Shown here: piece after piece, positions 44,004-54,231 of the stretch
Layout: each line of letters starts with the position of its first letter
Numbering within the stretch: position 1 is the first letter of the stretch
Assembly (NCBI RefSeq): GCF_003049685.1
Contig: NZ_PYSY02000001.1
Span: 1,178,001 to 1,242,000 of the forward strand
DNA length: 64,000 bases
Direction of reading: 5' to 3'
DNA from: Brucella pituitosa
Lineage (GTDB): Bacteria > Pseudomonadota > Alphaproteobacteria > Rhizobiales > Rhizobiaceae
Position numbers and translations under genes: made by a program
Notes under the pieces: model-generated
The model's input: the letters and a program-made list of their open reading frames with translations, nothing else
What the model was told of the DNA's origin: nothing
The model's database searches: none

Positions 44004-44984
44004 ATGGCAGGCGTTGAACAGAAGAGTGTGGCTGCAGACGAGACGGGTATGCGTCTTGATCGCTGGTTCAAGGTCCATTTCCCCGGACTGGGGTTCGGAC
44101 ACCTGCAGAAATTGCTGCGTTCCGGTCAGGTCCGCGTCGACGGCGGTCGCGCCAAATCAGACACGCGTTTGCAGGCAGGTCAGTCGGTACGCATTCCGCC
44201 GCTTGGTGTTGATGAGAAGGCAGCTGGCCCGGTAACGGCTCGCACCATCCGCAGTCAGGATGATGGCGATGTTCTCAAACAGATGCTGATCTACGAAGAC
44301 CCCAAGGTCTTTGTTTTCAATAAGCCTGCTGGTCTGGCAGTGCAGGGTGGTTCAGGTCTGGTTCGCCATGTTGACGGCATGCTCGAAGCATGGCGCAATA
44401 AAAGAGGTGAAAAGCCTCGCCTTGTGCATCGTATTGACCGTGATACATCGGGCGTTCTGGTTGTGGCACGCACGCGCGGCGCCGCACAGGCGCTGACCGC
44501 TGCGTTCCGCGAACGAGAAACCAAAAAGACCTACTGGGCTTTGGTGAAGGGCGTTCCGCGCAAGCGTGAAGACAAGATTTCGACATGGCTGGTCAAAGAG
44601 CAGACGCCGGATGGCGACAAGATGCGCGTTTGCCAGCATGGCGAACCGGATTCCGATCACGCAGTTTCCTATTATCGGATCATCGAAAAGATTGGTAACA
44701 ATCTGACCTGGCTGGAGATGGAGCCCTATACAGGCCGCACCCATCAGCTTCGTGTGCATGCGGCGCATATTGGCCATCCGATCATCGGCGATCCTAAATA
44801 TTTTGAGGCAGATCAAAACTGGGAATTTCCGGGCGGTATTCAGAAAAAGCTGCATCTGCATGCGCGCCGCATTCGTATTCCTAATCCCTCAGGCGGTATC
44901 ATTGACGTCACGGCCCCATTGCCACCGCACATGGTGCAGTCGTGGAATTTGCTAGGCTTCGATGAGGCAAACGCGGAAGAATAA
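44004..44984 (+). CDS. RluC/RluD-family 23S rRNA pseudouridine synthase
   Basis: The 326-residue product has an N-terminal S4 RNA-binding domain (MRLDRWFKVHFPGLGFGHLQ, residues 17-36) and the RluA-type catalytic domain with HRIDRDTSGVLVVART, whose Asp is catalytic. PYTGRTHQLRVHAAHIGHPI completes the signature. It converts specific uridines to pseudouridine in 23S rRNA; RluC is the likeliest type. The ATG at 44004 is preferred over the TTG at 43989. The EamA gene starts two bases after its stop. Confidence 0.93.
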   Translation: MAGVEQKSVAADETGMRLDRWFKVHFPGLGFGHLQKLLRSGQVRVDGGRAKSDTRLQAGQSVRIPPLGVDEKAAGPVTARTIRSQDDGDVLKQMLIYEDPKVFVFNKPAGLAVQGGSGLVRHVDGMLEAWRNKRGEKPRLVHRIDRDTSGVLVVARTRGAAQALTAAFRERETKKTYWALVKGVPRKREDKISTWLVKEQTPDGDKMRVCQHGEPDSDHAVSYYRIIEKIGNNLTWLEMEPYTGRTHQLRVHAAHIGHPIIGDPKYFEADQNWEFPGGIQKKLHLHARRIRIPNPSGGIIDVTAPLPPHMVQSWNLLGFDEANAEE

Positions 44985-44986
44985 AA

Positions 44987-45922
44987 ATGTCGGGTGCTGG
45001 GGGAGGATCGGCGGGAGGAACAGTTCCGGGCCGGGTGTCATTCGACGGGCTGGCAATCGCCCTCGTCATGTTCATCATGTTCACGTGGGGGCTTAATCAG
45101 GTTGCCATCAAGATCGGCAATCGCGGTTTTAACCCCATGCTCATGGCAGCAGGCCGTGCGGCATTGGGTGGCTTCTGCGTTTTTATCTGGTGTTACTGGA
45201 AGCGTATTCCGCTTTTCGGGCGCGACGGCACGTTAAAGCCTGGCATTCTGGCTGGTCTTCTATTCGGTGTCGAATTCGTCCTGATCTTTCTCGCGATGGA
45301 GCTGACTAGCGTCGGTCGCGTCACACTGATGATGAACGTTATGCCGTTCTGGGTAGCGATCGGCAGTCATTTTCTTTTGGGGGAGCGCATGTCCGTGCGC
45401 GCCTTCATCGGCATGTGCGTGGCGTTTCTGGGAGTTTTCGTGGTCTTTTCAGACCATATCAGCCGTCCCGGTCCCAATGCGGTCTACGGCGATCTGCTCG
45501 CGCTGATTTCCGGTATGCTTTGGGGAATGACCACGCTCGTCATTAAGCGGTCGAAGCTTGCAAGTGCGGCGCCTGAGAAGACGTTGCTTTATCAGCTTGC
45601 CGTGGCAGCACTCGTGCCATTGCCATTCATACCATTGAGCGGTCCATTGATCCGTGATCCCGATATGCTCTCGGTTCTGTCATTTCTGTTTCAGTCGATG
45701 TTCGTGGTAGCTGTGACTTACCCACTGTGGTTCTGGATGGTACGTCGCTATCCCGCGTCCAAACTGTCTAATTTCGCATTCCTCACCCCCGCTTTCGGCG
45801 TGCTGTTGAGCGGCGTTCTGCTCAATGAACATCTGGGTTGGAAAATCTTTGTGGCGCTTGCTCTCATCGGGCTGGGCCTCATTATCATCAACCGACCAGC
45901 AAAAACGGGAGCCGCCCGATGA
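44987..45922 (+). CDS. EamA/DMT-family membrane transporter
   Basis: The 311-residue product has ten membrane helices in two EamA repeats (LAIALVMFIMFTWGLNQVAI and GDLLALISGMLWGMTTLVIK). The substrate is unknown. It lies between the pseudouridine synthase gene (2-base gap) and the HAD phosphatase gene (4-base ATGA overlap), so the three are cotranscribed. It is not closely similar to the EamA protein at 15352. Confidence 0.9.
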   Translation: MSGAGGGSAGGTVPGRVSFDGLAIALVMFIMFTWGLNQVAIKIGNRGFNPMLMAAGRAALGGFCVFIWCYWKRIPLFGRDGTLKPGILAGLLFGVEFVLIFLAMELTSVGRVTLMMNVMPFWVAIGSHFLLGERMSVRAFIGMCVAFLGVFVVFSDHISRPGPNAVYGDLLALISGMLWGMTTLVIKRSKLASAAPEKTLLYQLAVAALVPLPFIPLSGPLIRDPDMLSVLSFLFQSMFVVAVTYPLWFWMVRRYPASKLSNFAFLTPAFGVLLSGVLLNEHLGWKIFVALALIGLGLIIINRPAKTGAAR

Positions 45923-46590
45923 AACTCGTTCTCTTTGATTGTGACGGCACGCTTGTTGATAGCGGTGACACGATTCACCATTGTATGGCTGCAAGCTTTG
46001 CCGACGCAGGGCTGGAGCCACCAGAACTTGCTCAGACGCATTCGATCATTGGTCTTTCGCTTCCTTTGGCCATTGCGCAATTACTGGGTCGTGAAGTTGA
46101 TGAGCAGGTTAACTGGCTTACACAGCGCTATAAGGAAAACTTCGTGCGCCTGCGTCAGACGCCGGATTTCTCTGAGCCGCTTTATGATGGTATTCTGCCG
46201 CTTCTTACCGAGCTTGGCAGTCGCGACGATCTTCTGCTGGGGATTGTCACCGGCAAGTCGCAGCGCGGCGTTCGGTCTATCTTTGAACGACACGGTATCG
46301 GACACCATTTCATGGTCGTTCGTACTGCTGATGATTGTCCGTCCAAACCGCATCCGGCCATGGTGCTTGAATCCTGTGTCGAAATGGGGATAAAACCGGA
46401 TCGAACAATCGTGATCGGCGATGCGATTTACGATATGCAAATGGCTCGTTCAGCAGGTGCGCGTGCCGCAGGGGTTTCCTGGGGGTATCATGGACCGAGC
46501 TTACTTGTGGAAGCAGGCGCGCATCATGTCTTGAATCGGCCTGAAGAACTCCATGCGATCCTGCATGAAATGGATGCTTTGGCTTCCTGA
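45919..46590 (+). CDS. HAD-superfamily phosphatase (subfamily IA, Gph-like)
   Basis: The 223-residue product has the four HAD motifs: VLFDCDGTLVDS (residues 4-15), the Thr in GIVTGKSQ, the Lys in DCPSKPHPAM and VIGDAIYDMQMARSAG. It dephosphorylates a small phosphorylated metabolite; the substrate is not predictable. The ATG overlaps the stop of the EamA gene. A repeat element begins five bases after its stop, and the ATP12 gene follows. Confidence 0.92.
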   Translation: MKLVLFDCDGTLVDSGDTIHHCMAASFADAGLEPPELAQTHSIIGLSLPLAIAQLLGREVDEQVNWLTQRYKENFVRLRQTPDFSEPLYDGILPLLTELGSRDDLLLGIVTGKSQRGVRSIFERHGIGHHFMVVRTADDCPSKPHPAMVLESCVEMGIKPDRTIVIGDAIYDMQMARSAGARAAGVSWGYHGPSLLVEAGAHHVLNRPEELHAILHEMDALAS

Positions 46591-46594
46591 CACT

Positions 46595-46693
46595 AGAGCA
46601 TTTCCAGCAAAAGTGCGAAGCGGTTTTGCGTCGGATAATGCGAAAAAAGAGATAGAGCATTTCCAATGTTTCAAGAAAAACAGGAAATGCTCT
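46595..46693. repeat. RIME/Bru-RS-like double palindromic repeat
   Basis: The first part is AGAGCATTTCCAGCAAAAGT with GCGAAGCGGTTTTGCG, and the second AGAGCATTTCC with GGAAATGCTCT (ends 46693). It separates the HAD gene from the ATP12 gene within a probable operon. Confidence 0.82.
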
Positions 46694-46711
46694 AAACAAC
46701 TGGACAATATT

Positions 46712-47494
46712 ATGCGCGATACTCTGAGCGATCCTCAATCTGAAATGCCAATTTCGCAAAAAGACCCGGTGGCGCGCTCGCAGGAACTCATGCGGACGCC
46801 ATTGCCGAAACGCTTTTACGAAAAAGCAGAAGTGGCGGAAGTCGAAGGCGGTTTCACCGTGCATCTGGATGGTCGCCCGGTCAAAACGCCGGCACGTGCT
46901 GTTCTGCTTTTGCCAACTGCATCAGCTGCCGAAATCATTGCAGAAGAGTTCCGTGCGCAGGAAAAGGTCATTGATCCTTCCAAGATGCCGGCCACACGTC
47001 TGGTAAACACAGCCATCGATGGCATCGCGCAAGACCCACAGGCGGTTTTCGAAGACATCCTGCGTTTCGCTGGTACAGACATGATCTGCTATCGTGCGGC
47101 AAGTCCCAAGGAACTGGTTGCCCGGCAGACTGAACAATGGGACCCGCTGATTGATTGGGCCGAAGGTCTTGGCGCGCGCTTCGCACTGGCTGAAGGTGTG
47201 ATGCATGTCGAACAATCCCGTGAAGCGATTGCTGCCTTTGGCATTCATCTTACAGAATTCAAAAATCCGATAGCGCTGGCATCACTCCACACCATGACGA
47301 CGCTGACTGGTTCGGCACTTATCGCGCTGGCAATTGCCAAGGGCGAGATATCCGTCGAAGACGGTTGGTCGCGCGCGCATCTCGATGAAGACTGGACCAT
47401 TGAGCATTGGGGGGAAGACGCCGAAGCGCAAGCCCGCCGAAAGACGCGTAAAGGCGAAATGATGGTTGCCGCACAGGTTCTGCAAGCGCTCTAA
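46712..47494 (+). CDS. ATP12-family F1F0-ATP synthase assembly chaperone
   Basis: The 260-residue product matches the ATP12 family: FYEKAEVAEVEGGFTVHLDG, RPVKTPARAVLLLPT, and the C-terminal LTGSALIALAIAKGEIS. WDPLIDWAEGLGARF and EDWTIEHWGEDAEA are also typical. In mitochondria ATP12 binds the F1 alpha subunit during assembly; alphaproteobacterial members are presumed to do the same in the cytoplasm. The ATG at 46712 follows the repeat; upstream frame is repeat sequence and is not conserved coding. Confidence 0.93.
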   Translation: MRDTLSDPQSEMPISQKDPVARSQELMRTPLPKRFYEKAEVAEVEGGFTVHLDGRPVKTPARAVLLLPTASAAEIIAEEFRAQEKVIDPSKMPATRLVNTAIDGIAQDPQAVFEDILRFAGTDMICYRAASPKELVARQTEQWDPLIDWAEGLGARFALAEGVMHVEQSREAIAAFGIHLTEFKNPIALASLHTMTTLTGSALIALAIAKGEISVEDGWSRAHLDEDWTIEHWGEDAEAQARRKTRKGEMMVAAQVLQAL

Positions 47495-47507
47495 ATATTT
47501 GTTTTGC

Positions 47508-47551
47508 GCACATCTTGTTCCGAAAACCGGTTCCCACTTTTCGGGATGTGC
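47508..47551. repeat. RIME/Bru-RS-like single palindrome, reverse orientation
   Basis: GCACATC (47508-47514) pairs with GATGTGC (47545-47551) around CGAAAACCGGTTCCCACTTT. It is the reverse-complement form of the core seen at 5051. Confidence 0.72.
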
Positions 47552-47597
47552 TCTGGTCTTTATTCAATTAATAAACATAATATATTGATAATAATAG

Positions 47598-47623
47598 AAA
47601 ACCCGGCTTTCGCCGGATTTTCT
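47598..47623. terminator. Terminator between convergent ATP12 and glnA genes
   Basis: CCGGC and GCCGG arms (in AAACCCGGCTTTCGCCGGATTT) form a short stem flanked by A and T tracts. Confidence 0.7.
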
Positions 47624-47711
47624 TTCGCGTGCTTCAGCACGTCGTTCCCCTCGGTAACTGAGATAACCAGGGCGGGTCTCCAATCTATTGATTGTCGACC
47701 CGCAATATTGG

Positions 47712-49121
47712 TTAAACCGAGTAGTACATGTCGAACTCGATTGGGTGAGGCGTTGTTTCATAACGCATCACTTCAGCCATCTTGAGTTCGATGAAGCTAT
47801 CGATCTGATCGTCTTCGAATACGCCACCAGCCTTGAGGAACTCGCGATCCTTGTCGAGCGACTGCAGAGCTTCACGAAGCGAACCGCAAACAGTTGGGAT
47901 CTTCTTGAGTTCCTTGGCAGGCAGATCGTACAGATCCTTGTCCATAGCCTGACCTGGGTGGATCTTGTTCTTGATACCGTCAAGACCAGCCATCAGCAGG
48001 GCTGCGAAGCAGAGATATGGGTTCGCTGCTGGATCCGGGAAGCGGACTTCAAGACGCTTTGACTTCGGCGACGAGCCGAATGGAATACGGCAGGAAGCGG
48101 AACGGTTACGAGCCGAATAGGCCAGCAGAACCGGAGCTTCATAACCTGGGACCAGACGCTTATAGGAATTGGTCGACGGGTTGGTGAATGCGTTCACAGC
48201 CTTGGCGTGCTTGATGACGCCGCCGATGAAGAACAGGCAGTTTTCCGACAGGCCGGCATATTCGTTACCAGCGAAGGTTGGCTTGCCTTCTTTCCAGATC
48301 GAGAAGTGAACGTGCATACCCGAGCCATTGTCGCCAAAAACTGGCTTCGGCATGAAGGTTGCGGTCTTGCCGTAGGCATTGGCAACCTGATGCACAACAT
48401 ACTTGTAGATCTGCATCTTGTCGGCGTTGCGAACGAGCGTGTCGAACTTGACGCCAAGTTCGTGCTGAGCCGAAGCCACTTCGTGGTGATGCTTTTCAAC
48501 GGTCACGCCCATTTCCGTCAGAACGGTGAGCATTTCCGAACGCATATCCTGTGCACTGTCGATTGGCGGAACTGGGAAGTAACCACCCTTGACGCGCGGA
48601 CGGTGGCCGAGGTTGCCGGTTTCGTAATCGGTGTCGTCGTTCGATGGCAGTTCAGTCGAGTCGAGCTTGAAGCCAGTGTTGAACGGATCAACCTTGTACT
48701 TCACGTCATCAAAGACGAAGAATTCGGCTTCCGGGCCGACGTAAACAGTGTCGCCGATGCCGAGCGACTTCATGTAGGCTTCAGCCTTCTTCGCAGTCGT
48801 GCGTGGGTCGCGGCCATAAGCTTCACCCGAAATCGGATCAAGAATGTCGCAGAGAATAACCAGCGTGGACTGAGCGAAGAATGGGTCAATATGAGCCGTT
48901 TCCGGATCTGGCATGAGGACCATGTCGGATTCATTGATGGCCTTCCAGCCAGCAATCGAAGAGCCGTCGAACATAACGCCGTCAACGAACATTTCTTCGT
49001 CCACGAGGCCGATATCCATCGTGACGTGCTGCAGCTTACCCTTTGGGTCAGTGAAGCGGAGGTCAACAAACTTGATGTCGTTGTCTTTGATCTGTTTCAG
49101 AATGTCATTGGCAGTCGTCAT
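47712..49121 (-). CDS. glnA: Glutamine synthetase type I
   Basis: The 469-residue enzyme makes glutamine from glutamate, ammonia and ATP as a dodecamer. Signatures visible are [11 protein letters not shown], the ATP-binding [16 protein letters not shown], and the catalytic NRSASCRIP. The adenylylation loop is present as [10 protein letters not shown], with the target Tyr. It is the second gene of a glnB-glnA operon, 59 bases downstream of glnB. Expression is likely controlled through the sigma-54 promoter upstream of glnB and its activity by adenylylation. Confidence 0.98.
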   Translation of the reverse strand: MTTANDILKQIKDNDIKFVDLRFTDPKGKLQHVTMDIGLVDEEMFVDGVMFDGSSIAGWKAINESDMVLMPDPETAHIDPFFAQSTLVILCDILDPISGEAYGRDPRTTAKKAEAYMKSLGIGDTVYVGPEAEFFVFDDVKYKVDPFNTGFKLDSTELPSNDDTDYETGNLGHRPRVKGGYFPVPPIDSAQDMRSEMLTVLTEMGVTVEKHHHEVASAQHELGVKFDTLVRNADKMQIYKYVVHQVANAYGKTATFMPKPVFGDNGSGMHVHFSIWKEGKPTFAGNEYAGLSENCLFFIGGVIKHAKAVNAFTNPSTNSYKRLVPGYEAPVLLAYSARNRSASCRIPFGSSPKSKRLEVRFPDPAANPYLCFAALLMAGLDGIKNKIHPGQAMDKDLYDLPAKELKKIPTVCGSLREALQSLDKDREFLKAGGVFEDDQIDSFIELKMAEVMRYETTPHPIEFDMYYSV

Positions 49122-49180
49122 TTTAGTATCCTGTTTGCACGACGATGGTCGGTAGACTGGGGTCGGGTAGGCTGGTTTTA

Positions 49181-49922
<742 letters not shown>

Positions 49923-51425
49923 ATGTTCGAACTGCTGACACCGGAAGAAATGGCACGAGCTGATAGCCTGACAATTGATGCCGGACAACGCGACGGCTTT
50001 TCTCTTATGCTTGCTGCAGGTCACGCTGTGGCGGATGTCGCTCAGCGCATGTTTGTCGGCGAAGGGCCGGTGGCAATTCTATGCGGGCCGGGAAACAATG
50101 GCGGTGATGGCTATGTTGCCGCGCAATTCCTCCACGAAGCTGGACGTGATGTCGTCTGTTTCGGAACAGCGCAACCGCGTCAGGGAAGCGACGCCATGCG
50201 GGCGCTTCTCTTTTATAAAGGCGAAGTGCGGCGCATAAGCGCTTTGATACCTTCAGACTTTATCGGTGTTATTGATGCAATCTATGGTGCCGGGTTGGCG
50301 CGTCCCGTGGGAGGGGCAGAGGCTCGTGTGATAGAAGCGGTTAATGCGTCGGATATTCCTGTGCTCGCGGTAGATTTGCCGAGCGGGGTTTCTGGTGAAA
50401 GTGGACAGATTCTTGGAACGGGAATGCATGCACGGGCGACCGTAACGTTTTTCCGGAAGAAACCCGGACACCTGTTGCAGCCTGGCCGAACTCATTGCGG
50501 CGTGCTGCATGTCGCAGACATCGGTATTTCTGACAATGTGCTCAATAAGATAAAACCCAGTACTTTTGAAAATGCGCCCGAGCTTTGGCGAGATAGCTTA
50601 CCTTCGCTTTCAACCAACGCACATAAATATAGCCGTGGCCATGCCGCTGTATTCTCTGGACCTGCACATTCGACTGGCGCTGCCCGCCTGTCAGCAATGG
50701 CAGCGGCGCGAAGTGGTGCAGGGGCGGTAACGCTGCTTTCTCCACCGGATGCGCTGTCAATCAATGCGGCGCATTTGACGAGCATTATGGTGCGAGAAAC
50801 ACGCAGCATCAAAGATATAGAAGCATTTTTGATCGACCGAAAAGTCGCTGCTTGTGTGCTGGGGCCGGGCTATGGCAGCCCATCATTTGCGCGCGATCAT
50901 GCCTTGATGCTGTTGACAGCCGCTGATGGGCGCGCAGAAAGCCTAAAAGGACTGGTGCTGGATGCCGATGGCATCACGGCATTTGAAAGCAAGCCTGAGC
51001 AACTCTTTAACGCGAAGCGTAACTCGCACAATGCTCTCGTTCTCACACCACATGAAGGCGAATTTCGCCGTCTTTTCCCTGACATTTCGGCTGAGAACAA
51101 TCTGTCCAAGACCGATAAGGCACGTAAAGCAGCGAAACGCGCGAATGCAGTGGTGATCTACAAAGGTCCAGATACGGTGATTGCAGCACCTGATGGGCAA
51201 GCCGTTATCAACGCAAATGGAACGCCTTTTCTGGCAACTGCCGGATCGGGCGACGTACTATCGGGTATTGTTTGCGGATTGCTTTCACAGGGAATGTCCG
51301 CCTTTGAAGCGGCAAGCGCTGCCGTGTGGGTTCATGCTGATGCCGCTCGACGTTTTGGCCATGGACTTATCGCGGAAGACTTGCCAAACCAGTTGCCTGC
51401 GGTGTGGTCTGGGTTAACGCCCTGA
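49923..51425 (+). CDS. nnr: Bifunctional NAD(P)HX epimerase/dehydratase (YjeF family)
   Basis: The 500-residue enzyme repairs hydrated NAD(P)H. The N-terminal epimerase domain has CGPGNNGGDGYVAAQFL (about residues 55-71) and VDLPSGVSGESG. The C-terminal ADP/ATP-dependent dehydratase domain is of the ribokinase type, with VLGPGYGSP, LTPHEGEFRRLFP and the catalytic TAGSGDVLSGIVCG near residue 440. The 3' end overlaps the convergent small gene at 51414 by 12 bases. Confidence 0.96.
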   Translation: MFELLTPEEMARADSLTIDAGQRDGFSLMLAAGHAVADVAQRMFVGEGPVAILCGPGNNGGDGYVAAQFLHEAGRDVVCFGTAQPRQGSDAMRALLFYKGEVRRISALIPSDFIGVIDAIYGAGLARPVGGAEARVIEAVNASDIPVLAVDLPSGVSGESGQILGTGMHARATVTFFRKKPGHLLQPGRTHCGVLHVADIGISDNVLNKIKPSTFENAPELWRDSLPSLSTNAHKYSRGHAAVFSGPAHSTGAARLSAMAAARSGAGAVTLLSPPDALSINAAHLTSIMVRETRSIKDIEAFLIDRKVAACVLGPGYGSPSFARDHALMLLTAADGRAESLKGLVLDADGITAFESKPEQLFNAKRNSHNALVLTPHEGEFRRLFPDISAENNLSKTDKARKAAKRANAVVIYKGPDTVIAAPDGQAVINANGTPFLATAGSGDVLSGIVCGLLSQGMSAFEAASAAVWVHADAARRFGHGLIAEDLPNQLPAVWSGLTP

Positions 51426-51680
51426 ACTGCGGCTGCCTCCAGTGCCGACATCGACCGTGATGCTGCCGGAGATCGAAACGTCGGTATTGCCCACACGGAA
51501 GTTTTTCCATGTTCCAGCAGGCTGAGAGTTAGGCTCCGGCGCAGGTGGAGGAGCCGAAACGATCGGCTTCTGTGGTTCTACGCCGGGAAGACCAGTAGGT
51601 GACGGATCATTTGCAAAAGCGCTTGCTGACAATGCCATTGAGAAAACGGCAGTAAACATAAGAAATCGCTTCATAATCAT
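51414..51680 (-). CDS. Small secreted Pro-rich protein of unknown function
   Basis: The 88-residue product has a signal peptide (RFLMFTAVFSMALSASAFA-NDPS), a Pro-rich stretch (SAPPPAPEPNSQPAG) and a short C-terminal segment with a beta-like pattern (FRVGNTDVSISGSITVDVG). I recognise no family. AAGGCGAT precedes the first of two in-frame ATGs (51680; the other is 51674). Its end overlaps the 3' end of the convergent nnr gene by 12 bases. It lies 11 bases downstream of gph and is likely cotranscribed. Confidence 0.68.
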   Translation of the reverse strand: MIMKRFLMFTAVFSMALSASAFANDPSPTGLPGVEPQKPIVSAPPPAPEPNSQPAGTWKNFRVGNTDVSISGSITVDVGTGGSRSSGR

Positions 51681-51691
51681 ATCGCCTTATC

Positions 51692-52393
51692 TCAGACTTT
51701 GTCTGCGACTGCTTCCAAAAGCTGTTCCGCCATTTCCAGCGTAAATTCATCATAGTGAGAGATGACACGGCTTGGCTCATAGTGCTGCACTGGCAAATCA
51801 GTATAACCGAAATCGACCGCAACGACAGGAATACCTGCGGCCTTGGCCGTGTCGATATCGGTGCGGCTGTCTCCAACCATCACTGCGCGGTCACGATTTC
51901 CACCGGCTTTGGCAATTGTTTCCGTCAGATGACGCGGATCGGGCTTACGGAAAGCAAATGTGTCCGCGCCGCAGATAGCGGCAAAGCGATGCGCTTCGCC
52001 CATTGAAGTGAGCAGCTTGACGGAAAGGGCTTCAAACTTGTTTGTGCATACGGCGAGCGTATATCCGTTCGCGGAGAAGCGGTCCATTGCTTCCAGAACG
52101 CCGGGATAGAACGTCGAATGCCCCGGCATGTGGGCTGCATAATGCTCGCGAAATTCTTCAACTAGATGATCGAGTTTCACATCGTCAATCTGCTTCTGTT
52201 GTGCAGCAAAGGCACGTTCGATCATGACGCGACCACCTTGTCCGACAAAACGGCGCAGGGAATCCTTGTCAGCAGTTTGCAGACCTGAAATTGCGAGACA
52301 ATGATTTAAGCTATCCAGAAGGTCCGGTGCCGTTTCGACCAGTGTACCGTCGAGGTCGAAAACGATGATAGGCTTGGAATTTGCAGCGGACAT
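51692..52393 (-). CDS. gph: Phosphoglycolate phosphatase-like HAD hydrolase
   Basis: The 233-residue product has HAD motif 1 as IVFDLDGTLVETAPDLLDSL (residues 9-28), the Thr in AVCTNKFEAL, the Lys in FRKPDPRHL and motif 4 in MVGDSRTDIDTAKAAGIP. The motif-1 variant and length match Gph, which removes the phosphate from 2-phosphoglycolate. The ATG at 52393 is used; the long upstream frame has no conserved content. It is divergent from rpiA, with a repeat pair in the gap. Confidence 0.9.
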   Translation of the reverse strand: MSAANSKPIIVFDLDGTLVETAPDLLDSLNHCLAISGLQTADKDSLRRFVGQGGRVMIERAFAAQQKQIDDVKLDHLVEEFREHYAAHMPGHSTFYPGVLEAMDRFSANGYTLAVCTNKFEALSVKLLTSMGEAHRFAAICGADTFAFRKPDPRHLTETIAKAGGNRDRAVMVGDSRTDIDTAKAAGIPVVAVDFGYTDLPVQHYEPSRVISHYDEFTLEMAEQLLEAVADKV

Positions 52394-52566
52394 ATGACTT
52401 CCTTCAGGAATGAGACTTGCGAGCGCATTTCTAATCGCTATTTCAAATAGGCTAAACTTCGTGCCGAAACGAGGGCCTATCGCAAAAATCGCGATATTTT
52501 GTATTGAGAGCTTTGTTGCGCTGCACGCACATGCTAGAGGCGTTCTCGGAGCCGGATGAGAATCCG

Positions 52567-52642
52567 CTAGTGGTCTGATTCCGATATTTGTATCCCTTTG
52601 TAACAAGCGTCGAGCAAATATCGGAATCAAAAGGACCACTAG
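52567..52642. repeat. Palindromic element B, copy 2 (76 bp)
   Basis: The ends are CTAGTGGTCT and AGGACCACTAG. Inside, GATTCCGATATTTG faces CAAATATCGGAATC. Its orientation is opposite to copy 1 at 16431. Element A copy 2 follows after a 13-bp spacer. Confidence 0.93.
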
Positions 52643-52655
52643 GAACCGTATTAAA

Positions 52656-52733
52656 CTAGTGGATTTTTCGAATTTGACGTTTGAAACAGCATCTCACTCG
52701 GTCGGGATTCAAACGTCAAATTCAATCCACTAG
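52656..52733. repeat. Palindromic element A, copy 2 (78 bp)
   Basis: The ends are CTAGTGGATT and AATCCACTAG; inside, GAATTTGACGTTTGAA faces TTCAAACGTCAAATTC. As the reverse complement of copy 1 it differs mainly in the central bases. It ends 18 bases before rpiA, in the region where its promoter or leader would lie. Confidence 0.93.
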
Positions 52734-52751
52734 GAAATCAGGAATTCAGGC

Positions 52752-53450
52752 ATGGATGAAGCACGCAAGCTGAAGATCGCCGCTGCAGCAGAGGCATTGA
52801 CGCACGTCAAGGACGGAATGCGTCTGGGAATTGGGACCGGTTCTACCGCCGAAGAATTCGTACGGTTGCTCGCTGAAAAAGTAAGTGGCGGTTTCAACAT
52901 CATCGGCGTGCCGACTTCCGAACGTACCGCTGCTCTTTGCGCTGAACTCGGCGTTCCTCTGACAACCCTCGAAGAAACTCCACATCTCGATCTCACCGTT
53001 GACGGTGCGGACGAGTTGGATGTGAACCTGACCCTCATCAAGGGGGGCGGTGGTGCCTTGTTGCGCGAAAAGATCGTTGCAGCTGCTTCCGACTCAGTGA
53101 TTGTTATCGCGGACGGATCGAAAGTGGTTGAAACACTTGGCCGTTTTCCTTTGCCAATTGAAGTCAATCGCTTTGGCCTTGGCGCAACTTTACGCGCTAT
53201 TGAAATGGCTGCATCGCAATGCGGCCTTGCAGGTCCACTGGTCCTGCGGTTAAAAGATGGCTCGCCGTTTGTAACGGATGGTGGACATTATATCGTGGAT
53301 GCATCTTTTGGCCGCATTCCCGATCCAAAGATTCTATCTGACGCTCTCTTCGCCATACCGGGTGTTGTTGAGCATGGACTTTTCATCGGACTGGCAAATG
53401 CCGCGGTTATCGCAGGCGCTGACGGCATCCGAACCATGAACCGGCTTTGA
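52752..53450 (+). CDS. rpiA: Ribose-5-phosphate isomerase A
   Basis: The 232-residue enzyme interconverts ribose 5-phosphate and ribulose 5-phosphate. Signatures are [15 protein letters not shown] (phosphate loop), the catalytic DGADELD motif (around residue 82), [14 protein letters not shown] and EVNRFG. Length and order match RpiA. The A-B repeat pair sits immediately upstream. The DUF2059 gene follows closely (about 38 bases after its stop). Confidence 0.97.
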   Translation: MDEARKLKIAAAAEALTHVKDGMRLGIGTGSTAEEFVRLLAEKVSGGFNIIGVPTSERTAALCAELGVPLTTLEETPHLDLTVDGADELDVNLTLIKGGGGALLREKIVAAASDSVIVIADGSKVVETLGRFPLPIEVNRFGLGATLRAIEMAASQCGLAGPLVLRLKDGSPFVTDGGHYIVDASFGRIPDPKILSDALFAIPGVVEHGLFIGLANAAVIAGADGIRTMNRL

Positions 53451-53488
53451 AACGCCGACAAGAATTGTTTGAACGGAGTACTGACCAT

Positions 53489-54031
53489 ATGATCCCGGCA
53501 ACTGGCTTCCGCCGTCTGATTGCACCGTTTTCCGCACTCGTCCTGATGTCAGGCGTTCATGCGGCCTCTGCTCAGGAGATTTCAGCATCTCATCTGGAAG
53601 CTGCACGTGCAGCAATCTCCTCGATCAATGCCACTGAGCAGTTCGACGAGATCTTGCCGAGTGCTGCGCGCGCCCTCAAGGGTGAGCTCATCCAGAAAGA
53701 TCCAAACCTTGAAGCACTCATCACCAAGACGGTTGATGACAAGGCTCTGGCTCTTGCAGCCCGCCGTGCAGACCTCGAAACCGAATCTGCCCGCGCTTAC
53801 GCAAATGCTTTCAGCGAAGACGAACTCAAGGCAATCGCTGCTTTTTACACGTCGGACGCTGGCAAGAAGCTTCTTGCAGAAGGCCCAATCGTGACGCGTG
53901 AAGTCGTTAAGGCCGCTAATATCTGGCAGAATGGCATTGCACGCGATCTCGCAACATCTGTTGCAGAAGTTCTCGCAGCCCAGGCTGGCGCAACCGCTGC
54001 CCCAGCTCCTGAACAGCCAGCTCAGCAGTAA
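53489..54031 (+). CDS. Secreted DUF2059-domain protein
   Basis: The 180-residue product has a signal peptide (IAPFSALVLMSGVHAASAQ) and a helical DUF2059 domain, with the typical core RAYANAFSEDELKAIAAFYT and SDAGKKLLAEGP. The C terminus is Ala/Pro/Gln-rich. DUF2059 proteins are widespread in the periplasm of proteobacteria; their role is unknown. The ATG at 53489, after CGGAGT, gives a normal signal peptide; a TTG overlapping the rpiA stop (53447) is possible. It follows rpiA closely. Confidence 0.9.
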   Translation: MIPATGFRRLIAPFSALVLMSGVHAASAQEISASHLEAARAAISSINATEQFDEILPSAARALKGELIQKDPNLEALITKTVDDKALALAARRADLETESARAYANAFSEDELKAIAAFYTSDAGKKLLAEGPIVTREVVKAANIWQNGIARDLATSVAEVLAAQAGATAAPAPEQPAQQ

Positions 54032-54056
54032 TTTGCTATTGTAACGCAGATTTTAA

Positions 54057-54085
54057 AAGCCCGGCTACTTGGCCGGGCTTTTTCC
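54057..54085 (+). terminator. Intrinsic terminator of rpiA-DUF2059
   Basis: AAAGCCCGGC pairs with GCCGGGCTTT around TACTTG, followed by TTTCC. Confidence 0.88.
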
Positions 54086-54110
54086 TTTGCTTACATAGGT
54101 TTCAACATGA

Positions 54111-54209
54111 GAGCGCATCCGGAAAAATGTTAAGCGGTTTTCGGGAAGGATGCGCGTTTAAACAAAGGATTAGAGCGCCAATCTGATGCAATCTGATTGA
54201 AACGCGCTC
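54111..54209. repeat. RIME/Bru-RS-like double palindromic repeat
   Basis: GAGCGCATCC pairs with GGATGCGCG around GGAAAAATGTTAAGCGGTTT, then AGAGCGCCAATCTGAT faces ATCTGATTGAAACGCGCTC. It lies between the terminator and gor. Confidence 0.8.
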
Positions 54210-54231
54210 CAGATTTTGAACGGAGAACACC

